A stretch of DNA of 64,000 nt from Bhargavaea cecembensis. GTDB lineage: Bacteria > Bacillota > Bacilli > Bacillales_A > Planococcaceae. Positions 35,121-44,312 of this stretch are shown piece after piece (the stretch's first letter is position 1; every line of letters starts with the position of its first letter). The stretch lies in the NCBI RefSeq assembly GCF_001619585.1, contig NZ_LQNT01000001.1:248001-312000 (forward strand), in the 5' to 3' direction. A program made the translations under genes and the position numbers. The notes beneath the pieces are model-generated. The model was not told where the DNA came from, ran no database searches, and was given only the letters and a program-made list of their open reading frames with translations.

Positions 35121-35156
35121 GTGATCTTGTTCATATAGTTATTAGGACAAGGTCAC
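35121..35156. promoter_or_regulatory. Imperfect inverted repeat upstream of the flippase gene
   Basis: GTGATCTTGT (35121-35130) and ACAAGGTCAC (35147-35156) pair in 9 of 10 positions around CATATAGTTATTAGG. It ends 13 bases before the start codon; it may be an operator or a leader hairpin. Confidence 0.35.
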
Positions 35157-35169
35157 TTGGGGTGAAAAG

Positions 35170-36705
35170 ATGAGAATGCCTATCTTTATTAAACAAACAG
35201 CGCTGCGAACTGGTGCTATATTTCTCGTTAAAGTCATCGGCCTCGCCGTTCGCATTCCTTTGTTTAGGCTTCTCGGCTCAGAAGGAATGGGAATTTATCA
35301 AATTGTTTATTCTGTTTATGGATTCGCACTTACGTTACTCTCAGGTGGTTTTCCTACATCGTTGGCATTATTGACCGCTAAGGATAAAAAACAGGGTTGG
35401 CTTGTTTATAAAAGTCTGGCTGTACCCGTTTTGTTCCTTGGAACTGTTTCCAGTTTGCTTTGTTTCGCCATAGCGCCTAATATTGCACATTTTCTCGGAG
35501 ATAAAAGCTTGACGTTTCCCATCCGCTGCCTAGCTCCGGCGCTTTTTATTGTTCCACTGCTTCAGCTATACCGAGGATTCTTACAAGGTGTGGAGTTCTA
35601 CGGATATGTGGCCGTTTCTGAACTAATAGAACAAACGGTTCGTGTTGGAACAATGCTTTTGCTTGTCGTTCTATGGATGAAACAAGGCACTTATGCTGCC
35701 GCAGGGGGTGCCGTTTTCGGTGCATTTACAGGTGCCTGTATCGCATTACTGTTTCTTTGGTTGCTGAAATATAATAAAAGATTGAAGCTGATACCTGCCA
35801 CTAATAACGGAACATATAATAAATCCGCCCGGTGGCTGATTCTTGGACCTGGAATGTTTTTGTTTTTCAAATCATCCTTTGCTATTACATTAACGCGTAT
35901 CGTTATGCCTGCGTCCGATTTTCTTGATGCGTTAATCATTCCTAGCCGTCTGCAAGTTTCCGGCCTAAGTCAATCAGAGGCTATTGCCATTTTCGGACAA
36001 GTATTCGGAATCGCGACAACTATCGTGTATCTACCTACTATTGTTACCGCAGCAATATCATATACGATGGCTGCTAAGTTGACGGCCAATTGGCAATACG
36101 AAAAAAAAAGTAGATTTGTTGAGCGTTCCAGTCTGTCCTTAGAAATAGGGTGGTTCTGGGGAATCAGTTCCATGTTAATCCTTTTTTTTTATGCGGATGA
36201 TTTATCTATGCTAATTGTGGGTAGTCAAGAGGCGACCGAAGCAATACGCTACATGTCTTTTGCTCCTCTTATTGCCGGCATGCGGGAGCTAACGACAACG
36301 ATCCTTTGGGCGGCTGATCAAAAAAAGGCTCCCCTAGTCGGTTTACTAGTGGGCCTTATTTGTTCTGCCATCGCCGCTTATTATTTAACGGCAATACCGG
36401 GATTCGGTTATGCAGGTGTTGCGATTAGTGCTTTTATCTTGGAAATAACATCCCTCCTCTGGAATGCGCTCATTATACAAAAAAGATGCAAAGGCGCGTT
36501 TCCTGTAATGATGTTATTGGCATATTTAATTTTTCTTACGTCAATAGGCTTTATTAACGTTCCGTTCGAATACTTTCTGTTGTATATCGGTATAGAATCA
36601 AGAACCATGCAATCGCTAGGCAGCATGCTATTTTTTATAGGATGCATTGCTTTATTCTTGCTGCTACGATTTTGGGGAAGGGGAAGCTTTAGAAGTTATC
36701 GCTAA
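35170..36705 (+). CDS. SpoVB/MurJ-type lipid flippase
   Basis: A 511-residue polytopic protein with about 13-14 transmembrane segments, of the MOP/MurJ-SpoVB polysaccharide transporter family. The N-terminus TALRTGAIFLVKVIGLAVRI and FRLLGSEGMGIYQIVYSVYG are typical of SpoVB homologues, which flip lipid-linked peptidoglycan precursors, in sporulation for the cortex. GGGGTGAAAAG precedes the ATG. The A/T-rich codon use differs from the core genome. With the amidase before it, it forms a cell-envelope pair. Whether it replaces or supplements a core SpoVB cannot be told here. Confidence 0.85.
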   Translation: MRMPIFIKQTALRTGAIFLVKVIGLAVRIPLFRLLGSEGMGIYQIVYSVYGFALTLLSGGFPTSLALLTAKDKKQGWLVYKSLAVPVLFLGTVSSLLCFAIAPNIAHFLGDKSLTFPIRCLAPALFIVPLLQLYRGFLQGVEFYGYVAVSELIEQTVRVGTMLLLVVLWMKQGTYAAAGGAVFGAFTGACIALLFLWLLKYNKRLKLIPATNNGTYNKSARWLILGPGMFLFFKSSFAITLTRIVMPASDFLDALIIPSRLQVSGLSQSEAIAIFGQVFGIATTIVYLPTIVTAAISYTMAAKLTANWQYEKKSRFVERSSLSLEIGWFWGISSMLILFFYADDLSMLIVGSQEATEAIRYMSFAPLIAGMRELTTTILWAADQKKAPLVGLLVGLICSAIAAYYLTAIPGFGYAGVAISAFILEITSLLWNALIIQKRCKGAFPVMMLLAYLIFLTSIGFINVPFEYFLLYIGIESRTMQSLGSMLFFIGCIALFLLLRFWGRGSFRSYR

Positions 36706-36992
36706 CTAAATGGAAATTATAAGGAAGCGTTTATTATATGTGAAGAATCCCAACTGAATATTAATCAAAGGGAAACAGAGCAAGAAATATCTCAAGAGGA
36801 AATAGATTGGTTAAATAAGTGGATTGAAACTCATGACGAATGAAATTGAGCCAGACCAAGTGGTAAAAGTTCAAGAACTTTAATGTAGGTTAATAAAGCA
36901 TATGAATAGTAGAACGTAAAATTCATTTTACACATCGACAACCGAGAATGCTGTTAAATCAACGATAAAAGAATTCCTCCTGGGACGTCAAC
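36706..36992. other. Non-coding AT-rich remnant downstream of the flippase gene
   Basis: Directly after the flippase stop, the same frame stays open for 45 codons (ending EISQEEIDWLNKWIETHDE at 36843) without a start codon. The rest to 36970 has stops in all frames and I see no gene. The right att-like repeat follows. Confidence 0.5.
36971..36988 (+). repeat. Putative attR
   Basis: GAATTCCTCCTGGGACGT, with CCTGGGACGT identical to the tRNA-Arg end at 33444-33453. It is followed 4 bases later by a terminator hairpin. Confidence 0.55.
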
Positions 36993-37018
36993 AGCATCGC
37001 CGGATGGCGGTGCTTTTT
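36993..37018 (+). terminator. Intrinsic terminator, perhaps the original tRNA-Arg terminator
   Basis: AGCATCGCC pairs with GGCGGTGCT (one G-U) across GGAT, followed by TTTTTCTTTTT. Its place right after the tRNA-end repeat is where a tRNA terminator would be before insertion. Confidence 0.75.
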
Positions 37019-37128
37019 CTTTTTACGCAAAAGAAAACTTCGGACACGGATTTTGCACGGCGGAAAAGCATATGCACAGGGTAAGGCGGCTATGCTATCA
37101 TGGATGGAAAGAGAGGGGATGGGAACGG

Positions 37129-38106
37129 ATGCGCAGGAAGAGGCGACAGCTCAGAAAACACGGCAAAGTCATCGTCATGCCGGGCACTTTCGAACGGCTG
37201 ATGGATGACGGGCTGCGTGCGGTCTCCGAAGAACGGTATGACGATGCAGTCCCGCTCATCCGCCAGGCCCTCTCCTATGAAGCCGGCCATGCCAACCTTC
37301 TCGGTGCGCTGACCGTCTCCCTATACGAACTCCGGGAGTACACGGAGGCCAAAGAGGCTGCCACACGGTATCTGCAGGCGGGTCCCGCCAACTACATCGA
37401 GGCGATGGAACTTTATCTTTCCATCTGCATCCAGCTCCGCGATTACGATGAGGTGGAAGATACGATCTCCGCACTGCTTGATGAAGGCATCATTCCGCCG
37501 GACAGGCGGGAGAAGTTCCTTTATCTCCAGGGACTTAACCGGAGGCTGATGGACCGCTACGACGAGCCGCCCGAAACACCGGATAAGCCGCCGGGACTGG
37601 ATGAGTTCCTTTCCCTTCCGGAGGGGGAACAGCACAGCCGTCTGTCGTCTGTGCCGGATCACGAGCTGCCGGCATGGGGTGAATTCCTGGCGGCCCTGGC
37701 GGCACATGAGGACGCTTCGCCCCTTTTAAAAACCTATTCGCTTGTGCTTCTTGCCGGCATCGGTTATTCTTCCCCGGTGACGGTCAGGAAGTTCGGAACG
37801 GAGGAAACCGTCGATCCGGCACGGCTGCCCGGGCCCGAGGATATGCAGAAGGCCGGTGAGGTGGAGGCGATTCTGAAAGAACAGTTTGCGCAGGACCCAT
37901 CAAAAGAGCAGATCGCCGCCCAGCTCCTTCGTACCTACCGGTTCACCGCCTATCCGTTTGAATGGCCGGGCCTGTCAGCAGAGGAGGTTGCCGACGCGTA
38001 CCATACATATATCGAAAGCCTGTTTGACGGCACCGATGCCGGCGCACATCCGGTCATCGACCTTATCAACAAAATCGAACTTTTTCACAACAGACGGCAA
38101 CTATGA
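37129..38106 (+). CDS. ysoA: TPR-repeat protein YsoA
   Basis: A 325-residue soluble helical protein. After a basic N-terminus (MRRKRRQLRKHGKVIVMPG) come TPR-like helix pairs at about 20-150 (AVPLIRQALSYEAGHANLLG, LREYTEAKEAATRYLQAGPA). The middle has an acidic-proline linker (YDEPPETPDKPPG) and the C-terminal half is helical. The function is unknown. It sits just upstream of tig, the B. subtilis ysoA position. The ATG at 37129 follows GAGAGGGG; upstream in-frame codons have no SD. An extended -10 TGCTATCAT near 37092 may be its promoter. Confidence 0.8.
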   Translation: MRRKRRQLRKHGKVIVMPGTFERLMDDGLRAVSEERYDDAVPLIRQALSYEAGHANLLGALTVSLYELREYTEAKEAATRYLQAGPANYIEAMELYLSICIQLRDYDEVEDTISALLDEGIIPPDRREKFLYLQGLNRRLMDRYDEPPETPDKPPGLDEFLSLPEGEQHSRLSSVPDHELPAWGEFLAALAAHEDASPLLKTYSLVLLAGIGYSSPVTVRKFGTEETVDPARLPGPEDMQKAGEVEAILKEQFAQDPSKEQIAAQLLRTYRFTAYPFEWPGLSAEEVADAYHTYIESLFDGTDAGAHPVIDLINKIELFHNRRQL

Positions 38107-38111
38107 AATTC

Positions 38112-38139
38112 TTGAATATGGACACATCTGTGCTATACT
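38112..38139 (+). promoter_or_regulatory. Sigma-A promoter of tig
   Basis: TTGAAT (38112-38117), 16-base spacer, TATACT (38134-38139) with a TGC extension. Confidence 0.75.
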
Positions 38140-38207
38140 GAGAAAGTTGTCAAACCAGTGAACGCAAGCGCTGCAAAGCGAATTATATCGTCTGGAGGTA
38201 TGTAAAC

Positions 38208-39494
38208 ATGGCAGTAAATTGGGAAAAGCAAGAAGGTAATCAGGGGATCCTCACGTTTGAAGTCCCTGCAGAAACATTCAGCAAGGGCCTGGACCAGGCA
38301 TTCAAAAAAGTGGTCAAGCAAGTAAACGTACCGGGCTTCCGCAAAGGGAAAGTTCCGCGCAAGATCTTCGAGCAGATGTTCGGCGTAGAATCCCTCTATC
38401 AGGATGCAATCGACGCAGTCCTGCCTGAAGCCTACACGAACGCGATCGACGAAGCAGGCATCAACCCGGTGGCACAGCCGGAAATCGATGTCGAGGAAAT
38501 TGAAGCGGGCCAGCCGGTCGTCTTCAAGGCGAACGTAACGGTCAAGCCTGAAGTCAAACTCGGCGACTACAAAGGCCTCGAAGTCACGCGTCAGGAAACG
38601 GCTGTCACTGATGAAGAAATCGAAGAGCAGCTGAACGACCGCCGCCAGGGCAATGCCGAATTCGTCATCAAAGAAGATGAGCCGGCAAAAGAAGGCGACA
38701 CAGTCGTCATCGATTTCGAAGGCTTCACTGACGGCGAAGCATTCGAAGGCGGAAAAGCAGAAGGCTACGAGCTTGAGCTCGGTTCCAACAGCTTCATCCC
38801 GGGCTTCGAAGAGCAGCTGGTCGGCGTAAAAGCCGGTGAATCGAAAGACGTGGAAGTTTCCTTCCCAGAGGAATACCACGCAGCAGAGCTCGCAGGCAAG
38901 CCGGCAACGTTCAAAGTGACGGTTCATGAAGTGAAGGGCCGTGAACTTCCTGAACTTGACGACGAGTTCGCAAAAGAAGTGGACAGCGAAGTCGAAAGCC
39001 TCGATGAGCTCCGCAGCAAGCTGAAGGAACAGACTGCCCAGGAAAAGAAAGATGCTTCCGAAGCGGCACTCCGTGACGAACTGGTTGAACAGGCTGCGAA
39101 AAACGCAGACATCGACATCCCTGAAGTGATGGTCGAGAGCGAAGTTGACCGCATGGTCCAGGAATTCGGACAGCGGCTCCAGCAGCAGGGCATGACACTT
39201 GACCTGTACTACCAGTTCTCCGGCCAGGACGAAGCTGCCCTCCGCGCACAGATGAAGGAAGATGCGGAAACACGCGTACGTGTATCCCTTGTTCTTGAAG
39301 CCATCGCAGAAGCGGAAGGCGTAGCGGTTAACGAAGAAGATATCCAGGAAGAGCTCCAGACGATGTCCGGCCAGTTCAACATGGACACCGAGCAGATCAA
39401 GCAGATCCTCGGCGGCACGGAAATGCTCGAAAACGATATCCGCTTCAAGAAAACGATCGAGTTCCTCGTCGAAAACGCGAAAATCAACGAATAA
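38208..39494 (+). CDS. tig: Trigger factor
   Basis: A 428-residue ribosome-bound chaperone and prolyl isomerase. The ribosome-docking signature [17 protein letters not shown] is near residue 43. The FKBP-like domain occupies about 160-245 ([40 protein letters not shown]). The C-terminal half is the helical substrate-binding arm. It is acidic and Glu-rich. TGGAGG precedes the ATG. In Bacillus it precedes clpX, as here, with its own promoter. Confidence 0.95.
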   Translation: MAVNWEKQEGNQGILTFEVPAETFSKGLDQAFKKVVKQVNVPGFRKGKVPRKIFEQMFGVESLYQDAIDAVLPEAYTNAIDEAGINPVAQPEIDVEEIEAGQPVVFKANVTVKPEVKLGDYKGLEVTRQETAVTDEEIEEQLNDRRQGNAEFVIKEDEPAKEGDTVVIDFEGFTDGEAFEGGKAEGYELELGSNSFIPGFEEQLVGVKAGESKDVEVSFPEEYHAAELAGKPATFKVTVHEVKGRELPELDDEFAKEVDSEVESLDELRSKLKEQTAQEKKDASEAALRDELVEQAAKNADIDIPEVMVESEVDRMVQEFGQRLQQQGMTLDLYYQFSGQDEAALRAQMKEDAETRVRVSLVLEAIAEAEGVAVNEEDIQEELQTMSGQFNMDTEQIKQILGGTEMLENDIRFKKTIEFLVENAKINE

Positions 39495-39518
39495 TCCCCT
39501 CCTGCCATATGGAGAAAA

Positions 39519-39561
39519 ATGAAAGAAACAGGCGCCGGTTGACTCCAGCGCCTTCTTTCAT
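39519..39561 (+). terminator. Possible attenuating hairpin after tig
   Basis: ATGAAAGAA and TTCTTTCAT, with inner GGCGC and GCGCC, form a long stem with a bulge. There is no clean T tract, so it may only stabilise the mRNA end. Confidence 0.4.
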
Positions 39562-39605
39562 ACATTCGGGAGTTTTCTGTGCGATGCACGACCGGTACGA
39601 AATGT

Positions 39606-39634
39606 TTGCCAACGATTAGGCAATCTTGTAAGAT
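39606..39634 (+). promoter_or_regulatory. Sigma-A promoter of clpX
   Basis: TTGCCA (39606-39611), 17-base spacer, TAAGAT (39629-39634). No CtsR or CIRCE site is near. Confidence 0.6.
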
Positions 39635-39660
39635 TGTCACTTGAATAGGGGTGAACGACT

Positions 39661-40932
39661 TTGTTTAAATTCAACGATGAAAATGAAAACCTGAACTGCT
39701 CCTTCTGCGGCAAACCACAGGAACAGGTCCGCAAGCTGGTTGCAGGTCCGGGTGTCTATATCTGTGACGAATGCATCGAGCTGTGCTCCGAAATCGTCGA
39801 AGAGGAAGTCGGCACCGAAGAAGGATTCGAGCTGAAGGATGTTCCGAAACCGCGCGATATCCAGACCATCCTCGACGAATACGTGATCGGGCAGGACCGT
39901 GCGAAAAAGGCATTGTCCGTCGCAGTATATAACCACTACAAACGAGTCAATTCCAACTCCAAGATCGATGATGTGGAACTGGCGAAATCCAATATCGTGC
40001 TCATCGGGCCTACGGGGAGCGGTAAAACACTCCTGGCCCAGACACTGGCGCGCATCCTCGACGTGCCGTTCGCCATGGCGGATGCCACGTCCCTGACGGA
40101 AGCCGGCTATGTCGGCGAAGACGTCGAAAACATTCTGCTGAAGCTGATCCAATCCGCGGACTATGATGTCGAGCGTGCCGAAAAAGGCATCATCTATATC
40201 GATGAGATTGATAAAGTAGCCCGGAAATCCGAGAATCCGTCCATTACACGCGACGTCTCGGGCGAAGGGGTCCAGCAGGCGCTCCTGAAGATTCTTGAAG
40301 GAACGGTTGCAAGTGTCCCGCCACAAGGCGGACGAAAGCACCCGCATCAGGAATTCATCCAGATCGATACAACGAATGTCCTGTTCATCGTGGGCGGAGC
40401 TTTCGACGGCATCGAAGACATCATCAAGCGCCGGATCGGCAAGAAAGTCATCGGCTTCGGTTCCGAGAAGGCAAACGCGGACGAAGAAGAGTCCCTTCTT
40501 TCCCGTCTGATTCCGGAAGACCTGCTGCGCTTCGGCCTGATCCCCGAGTTTATCGGGCGCCTGCCTGTTCTCGCAAGCCTGGAGCAGCTGGATGAAGACA
40601 CGCTTGTCCAGATTCTTACCGGACCGAAAAATGCGGTCGTCAAGCAATATCAGAAGATGCTCGAGCTGGACGGTGTCCGTCTGACCTTTGAAGAAGAAGC
40701 ACTCCGTGCCATCGCCGCCGAGGCGATTGAGCGCAAGACAGGCGCACGCGGACTCCGGTCAATCATCGAGAAAATCATGCTCGATGTCATGTATGACCTG
40801 CCTTCCCGTGAAGATGTGCTGGACTGCATCATCACGAAGGCAGCCGTCACCGACGGGGCGTCTCCGATTCTCCTGGATGAAAACGGGGATCCGATCGACA
40901 ACGGTTCTGATAACGAAAAGACATCGGCTTGA
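39661..40932 (+). CDS. clpX: ATP-dependent protease ATPase subunit ClpX
   Basis: A 423-residue AAA+ unfoldase that feeds ClpP. The N-terminal zinc-binding domain has [11 protein letters not shown] and [10 protein letters not shown] (four Cys) at about residues 12-40. Walker A is GPTGSGKT near 116, Walker [13 protein letters not shown] near 178, the pore loop GYVGED near 150 and the IGF ClpP loop appears as IGFGSEK near 263. The start is TTG 39661 after AGGGGTGAAC, aligning with other ClpX proteins (MFKFN). A terminator separates it from lon. Confidence 0.95.
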   Translation: MFKFNDENENLNCSFCGKPQEQVRKLVAGPGVYICDECIELCSEIVEEEVGTEEGFELKDVPKPRDIQTILDEYVIGQDRAKKALSVAVYNHYKRVNSNSKIDDVELAKSNIVLIGPTGSGKTLLAQTLARILDVPFAMADATSLTEAGYVGEDVENILLKLIQSADYDVERAEKGIIYIDEIDKVARKSENPSITRDVSGEGVQQALLKILEGTVASVPPQGGRKHPHQEFIQIDTTNVLFIVGGAFDGIEDIIKRRIGKKVIGFGSEKANADEEESLLSRLIPEDLLRFGLIPEFIGRLPVLASLEQLDEDTLVQILTGPKNAVVKQYQKMLELDGVRLTFEEEALRAIAAEAIERKTGARGLRSIIEKIMLDVMYDLPSREDVLDCIITKAAVTDGASPILLDENGDPIDNGSDNEKTSA

Positions 40933-40941
40933 TCCTACAGG

Positions 40942-40996
40942 AAGAGCCGGCATCCTTCTGCCGTCTGGAACGGCACGGGCGGATGCCGGCTCTTTT
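40942..40996 (+). terminator. Intrinsic terminator of clpX
   Basis: AAGAGCCGGCATCC pairs with GGATGCCGGCTCTT (14 bp), with an inner TGCCGT...ACGGCA hairpin, then TTTT. Confidence 0.9.
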
Positions 40997-41055
40997 CGCA
41001 CATATGCGTTTTAACCCGTCCTGAAACGGACATGAATACATGGAGGTGACTCCTA

Positions 41056-43380
41056 ATGCCGACAACTAAACTAAATCGCATCCCATACCTGCCTTTGCGC
41101 GGGATGCTGGTGTTTCCGAAAATGGTGCTCCACATCGACGTTGGCCGTGAACGGTCAATGGCAGCAATCGAACAGGCCATCGTGGAAGAAAATCAGATTT
41201 TCCTCGTTTCCCAGCGTGATATTTCCGTTGAACAGCCGACTCTTGAAGAATTGTACGGCATCGGGACGCTTGCAGAAGTGAAGCAGACGGTCAAACTGCC
41301 GAACGGCACGATGAGGGTGCTGATCGAGGGGCTCGACCGCGCAAAGCTGATTGCGCTGGATGACGGGGAGACCTATTCGACTGCCGACATTGAAGTGATC
41401 GAGCCGGATCTGGAAGCTGACATCGAGCACGAAGCACTCATGCGGACTATGCTCGAGCAGTTCAGGAAATATTCCAAGCTCTCCAAGAAAATCACCGACG
41501 AGACGTATGAATCGGTGGCGGATATATCCGAGCCGGGGCGACTTGCCGATATGGTGGCGGCCAATCTTCCGCTGAAGGTCGCGGGCAAGCAGGAAGTGCT
41601 TGAGCTGTTTGACGTGAAGGAACGGATCGAATGGCTGATCAGCCGGCTTCTCAATGAGCAGGAAGTGCTCAGCCTGGAGCAAAAGATCAACAAGCGCGTC
41701 AAAGAAGCGATGGAAAAAACGCAGAAAGAATTTTATCTGCGCGAGCAGATGAAAGCGATCCAGACAGAACTTGGCGATGCGGACGGCAAGGGCGGGGAAG
41801 CGGCCGAACTGCGTGAGCGGGTCTTGGAATCCGGCATGCCGAAACATGTACTGACCGCAGCACTGCGTGAATTGGACCGTTATGAACGGCTTCCTGCCGC
41901 AGCCGCGGAAAGCGGCGTCATCCGGAGCTATGTCGACTGGCTTCTCGCCCTCCCTTGGACCGAGGAAACAGACGACCGCCTCGACCTGAAACGCGCCGAA
42001 CGGATCCTGAACCGCGAACACGACGGATTGGAGCAGGTCAAGGAGCGGATTCTCGAATACTTGGCCGTCCAGCAGATGACCGGTTCGCTCCGCGGGCCGA
42101 TTCTCTGCCTGGCCGGGCCACCGGGGGTCGGGAAGACGTCCCTTGCCCGTTCCATAGCCACATCATTGGGGCGGAAGTTCGTGCGGATTGCGCTTGGCGG
42201 CGTAAGGGATGAATCCGAGATCCGCGGGCACCGCCGGACTTATATCGGTGCGATGCCGGGACGGATCATCCAGGGAATGCGCAAGTCGGGCACGATCAAT
42301 CCGGTCTTCCTGCTGGATGAGATCGACAAAATGTCGAACGACTTCCGGGGTGACCCGTCTTCAGCCATGCTCGAGGTGCTCGACCCCGAACAGAACCATA
42401 ATTTCAGCGATCATTACATTGAAGAAACGTACGATCTCTCGAAGGTCATGTTCATAGCCACCGCGAATGATCTCAGCATGATTCCGGGCCCGCTTCGGGA
42501 TCGTATGGAAATCATTACAATTCCCGGCTATACCGAGCTGGAAAAGCAGCTGATCGCGAAAAATCACCTGTATCCGAGACAGCTGGAGCGTCACGGCCTG
42601 ACGAAGGCACAGCTCCGCATTTCAGATGAGTCTTTCCGCTATCTGATCCAATACTATACGCGCGAAGCGGGTGTCCGCTCGCTGGAACGGCAGATTGCCG
42701 CCATCGCCCGCAAAGCAGTGAAACGGATCATCTCCGGGAAAAACAAGCGTGTCCAGGTGACGCCTAAGCTCATCACGGACATGCTCGGCAAGCCAAAATT
42801 CCGCTACGGGGTGGCGGAACAGGAAAACCAGGTCGGTGCCGCAACAGGTCTGGCTTATACGACCGTCGGCGGGGACACGCTCCAAATCGAAGTTTCCCTG
42901 TCCGCGGGCAAGGGACACCTGATCCTGACCGGCAAGCTTGGGGATGTCATGAAGGAGTCTGCACAGACGGCGCTGTCCTATGTGCGCTCCCATGCCGATG
43001 AGCTCGGCATCAATCCTGCTTTCCATGAAGATACGGACATCCACATCCATGTACCGGAAGGGGCTGTTCCGAAGGACGGACCTTCTGCCGGCATCACAAT
43101 CGCGACTGCGCTTGTGTCGGCGCTGACGAAGCGCCCCGTACGGCGAGAAGTCGGCATGACGGGGGAAATTACGCTCCGGGGCCGGGTCCTGCCGATCGGC
43201 GGCCTGAAAGAGAAAACACTAAGCGCGCACCGCGCGGGACTGACGACCATCATCATTCCGGCGGACAATGAACGGGATATCGAGGACATCCCCGACACTG
43301 TCCGTGAAGAGCTGACGTTCCATCCTGTCAACAACGTGACGGAAGTGCTGAAAATCGCGCTGGAGGAGGAACGCAAATGA
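41056..43380 (+). CDS. lon: ATP-dependent protease LonA
   Basis: A 774-residue Lon protease, the exact length of B. subtilis LonA. The N-terminal LAN domain starts LPYL-like ([20 protein letters not shown]), followed by a coiled coil near 190-250. Walker [20 protein letters not shown] is near 350, Walker [12 protein letters not shown] near 417. The protease domain has the Ser in [14 protein letters not shown] near 676 and the Lys in [13 protein letters not shown] near 716. GGAGGTG precedes the ATG. There is no lonB between clpX and lon, unlike B. subtilis. It overlaps ysxC by 4 bases. Confidence 0.96.
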   Translation: MPTTKLNRIPYLPLRGMLVFPKMVLHIDVGRERSMAAIEQAIVEENQIFLVSQRDISVEQPTLEELYGIGTLAEVKQTVKLPNGTMRVLIEGLDRAKLIALDDGETYSTADIEVIEPDLEADIEHEALMRTMLEQFRKYSKLSKKITDETYESVADISEPGRLADMVAANLPLKVAGKQEVLELFDVKERIEWLISRLLNEQEVLSLEQKINKRVKEAMEKTQKEFYLREQMKAIQTELGDADGKGGEAAELRERVLESGMPKHVLTAALRELDRYERLPAAAAESGVIRSYVDWLLALPWTEETDDRLDLKRAERILNREHDGLEQVKERILEYLAVQQMTGSLRGPILCLAGPPGVGKTSLARSIATSLGRKFVRIALGGVRDESEIRGHRRTYIGAMPGRIIQGMRKSGTINPVFLLDEIDKMSNDFRGDPSSAMLEVLDPEQNHNFSDHYIEETYDLSKVMFIATANDLSMIPGPLRDRMEIITIPGYTELEKQLIAKNHLYPRQLERHGLTKAQLRISDESFRYLIQYYTREAGVRSLERQIAAIARKAVKRIISGKNKRVQVTPKLITDMLGKPKFRYGVAEQENQVGAATGLAYTTVGGDTLQIEVSLSAGKGHLILTGKLGDVMKESAQTALSYVRSHADELGINPAFHEDTDIHIHVPEGAVPKDGPSAGITIATALVSALTKRPVRREVGMTGEITLRGRVLPIGGLKEKTLSAHRAGLTTIIIPADNERDIEDIPDTVREELTFHPVNNVTEVLKIALEEERK

Positions 43381-43961
43381 AAGTCAACCAAGCCGAGATC
43401 ACCATCAGCGCAGTGAAGCCGGAACAGTATCCCGATGAGGGTTATCCGGAATTCGCGCTGGCGGGACGCTCGAATGTCGGCAAGTCATCATTCATCAACA
43501 AGATGATCGGCCGTAAAAGCCTTGCCCGCACATCGTCCAAGCCGGGGAAGACGCAGACACTGAACTTCTATAAAATCGAAGAGACCTTTTATTTTGTCGA
43601 CGTGCCGGGCTACGGCTATGCGAAAGTATCCAAGTCGGAGCGGGAGGCATGGGGCAAGATGATCGAGCGGTATATGACGGGCCGCGAACAGCTCAAGTCC
43701 GTCATCCAGCTGATCGACCTCCGCCATCCGCCGACAGAGGATGATATCCTCATGTATGATTTCCTGAAGCATTACAACCTGCCGACGATCGTCGTTGCCA
43801 CGAAGGCCGACAAGATTCCGAGAAGCAGGCTGCAGAAACACAGAAAAATCATCAAGGAAGCGCTTGACCTTGAAGAAGGCGACCCGCTGATCCTCTTCTC
43901 GTCCGAAACCGGGCAGGGCAAGGAAGAAGCATGGGCCGTCCTCGAAGAACGCATGAAGTAA
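43377..43961 (+). CDS. ysxC: Ribosome biogenesis GTPase YsxC/EngB
   Basis: A 194-residue TrmE-Era-EngA-like GTPase for 50S subunit assembly. G1 is GRSNVGKSS near residue 31, G2 with the conserved T in [11 protein letters not shown] near 56, G3 DVPGYGYAK near 73, G4 TKADKIP near 141. ATGA overlap couples it to lon. A terminator follows. Confidence 0.95.
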   Translation: MKVNQAEITISAVKPEQYPDEGYPEFALAGRSNVGKSSFINKMIGRKSLARTSSKPGKTQTLNFYKIEETFYFVDVPGYGYAKVSKSEREAWGKMIERYMTGREQLKSVIQLIDLRHPPTEDDILMYDFLKHYNLPTIVVATKADKIPRSRLQKHRKIIKEALDLEEGDPLILFSSETGQGKEEAWAVLEERMK

Positions 43962-43967
43962 CACACG

Positions 43968-44007
43968 AAAGCGGTGCAGGTCCCAATGAAGGGCCGGTGC
44001 CGCTTTT
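43968..44007 (+). terminator. Intrinsic terminator of lon-ysxC
   Basis: AAAGCGG and CCGCTTT, with inner GTGC/ and GGGCC-type pairing, followed by TTT. Beyond it, 44008-44160 shows no gene or clear signal. Confidence 0.7.
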
Positions 44008-44165
44008 ATGCGTGCCCGGATGATTGTCCTGAATCATGCATGATTCTTTATCCGCATACATTGGTACATTAACGGGAATCGTGAACAGTGAAGTGCCGCC
44101 AGGTTTAATCTTGCGGCCGGATGTTTATAGTCAACCATATCCTTTATTTACATCAGGCACGCCCT

Positions 44166-44194
44166 TTGATTCGCCGGTGGCCATTTGCTATACT
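44166..44194 (+). promoter_or_regulatory. hemA promoter P1
   Basis: TTGATT (44166-44171), 17-base spacer, TATACT (44189-44194) with a TGC extension. The start point is expected within the PerR box. Confidence 0.75.
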
Positions 44195-44198
44195 TAGA

Positions 44199-44213
44199 TT
44201 GTAATCATTATAA
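44199..44213. promoter_or_regulatory. PerR box at hemA
   Basis: TTGTAATCATTATAA matches the PerR consensus TTATAATNATTATAA at all but the third position and lies just downstream of the P1 -10. B. subtilis hemAXCDBL is PerR regulated, so peroxide-induced heme synthesis is likely. Confidence 0.85.
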
Positions 44214-44245
44214 ATTGGCTTTCATGGCTTGTTCACAATTGTGCC

Positions 44246-44274
44246 GTTCAAGCTCTGTCGAAACGTGCTATAAT
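44246..44274 (+). promoter_or_regulatory. hemA promoter P2 (candidate)
   Basis: TGC-extended TATAAT at 44269-44274 with a weak GTTCAA 17 bases upstream, 38 bases before the ATG; outside the PerR box. Confidence 0.5.
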
Positions 44275-44312
44275 GGGAGCCGTGAAATGAACGTGAGAGG
44301 TGTGACACCTTT

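Larger units (their letters stand above)
33436..36988. mobile_element. Putative genomic island at tRNA-Arg
   Basis: About 3.5 kb bounded by the tRNA-Arg 3' end and its partial repeat. Inside, the DNA is visibly AT-richer and codon use shifts to A/T-ending codons, unlike ysnB before and ysoA after it. It holds a decayed reading frame, an amidase-domain gene, a SpoVB-like flippase gene and non-coding remnants. A terminator-like hairpin follows the right repeat, where the tRNA's own terminator would be if the block were removed. No integrase is present, so it would be a non-autonomous or degraded element. Confidence 0.55.

Noticed and set aside
35111-35140. Sigma-E promoter for the SpoVB-like gene (CATATAGT at 35132)
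   Set aside because: The -10 resembles the pattern, but no acceptable -35 lies 14-15 bases upstream.
33436-36988. Integrase or excisionase gene in the tRNA-Arg block
   Set aside because: No tyrosine- or serine-recombinase motifs were seen; the decayed frame at 33576-33840 cannot be assigned to one.
39495-39660. CtsR or CIRCE operator upstream of clpX
   Set aside because: No GGTCAAA repeats and no CIRCE-type inverted repeat were found.
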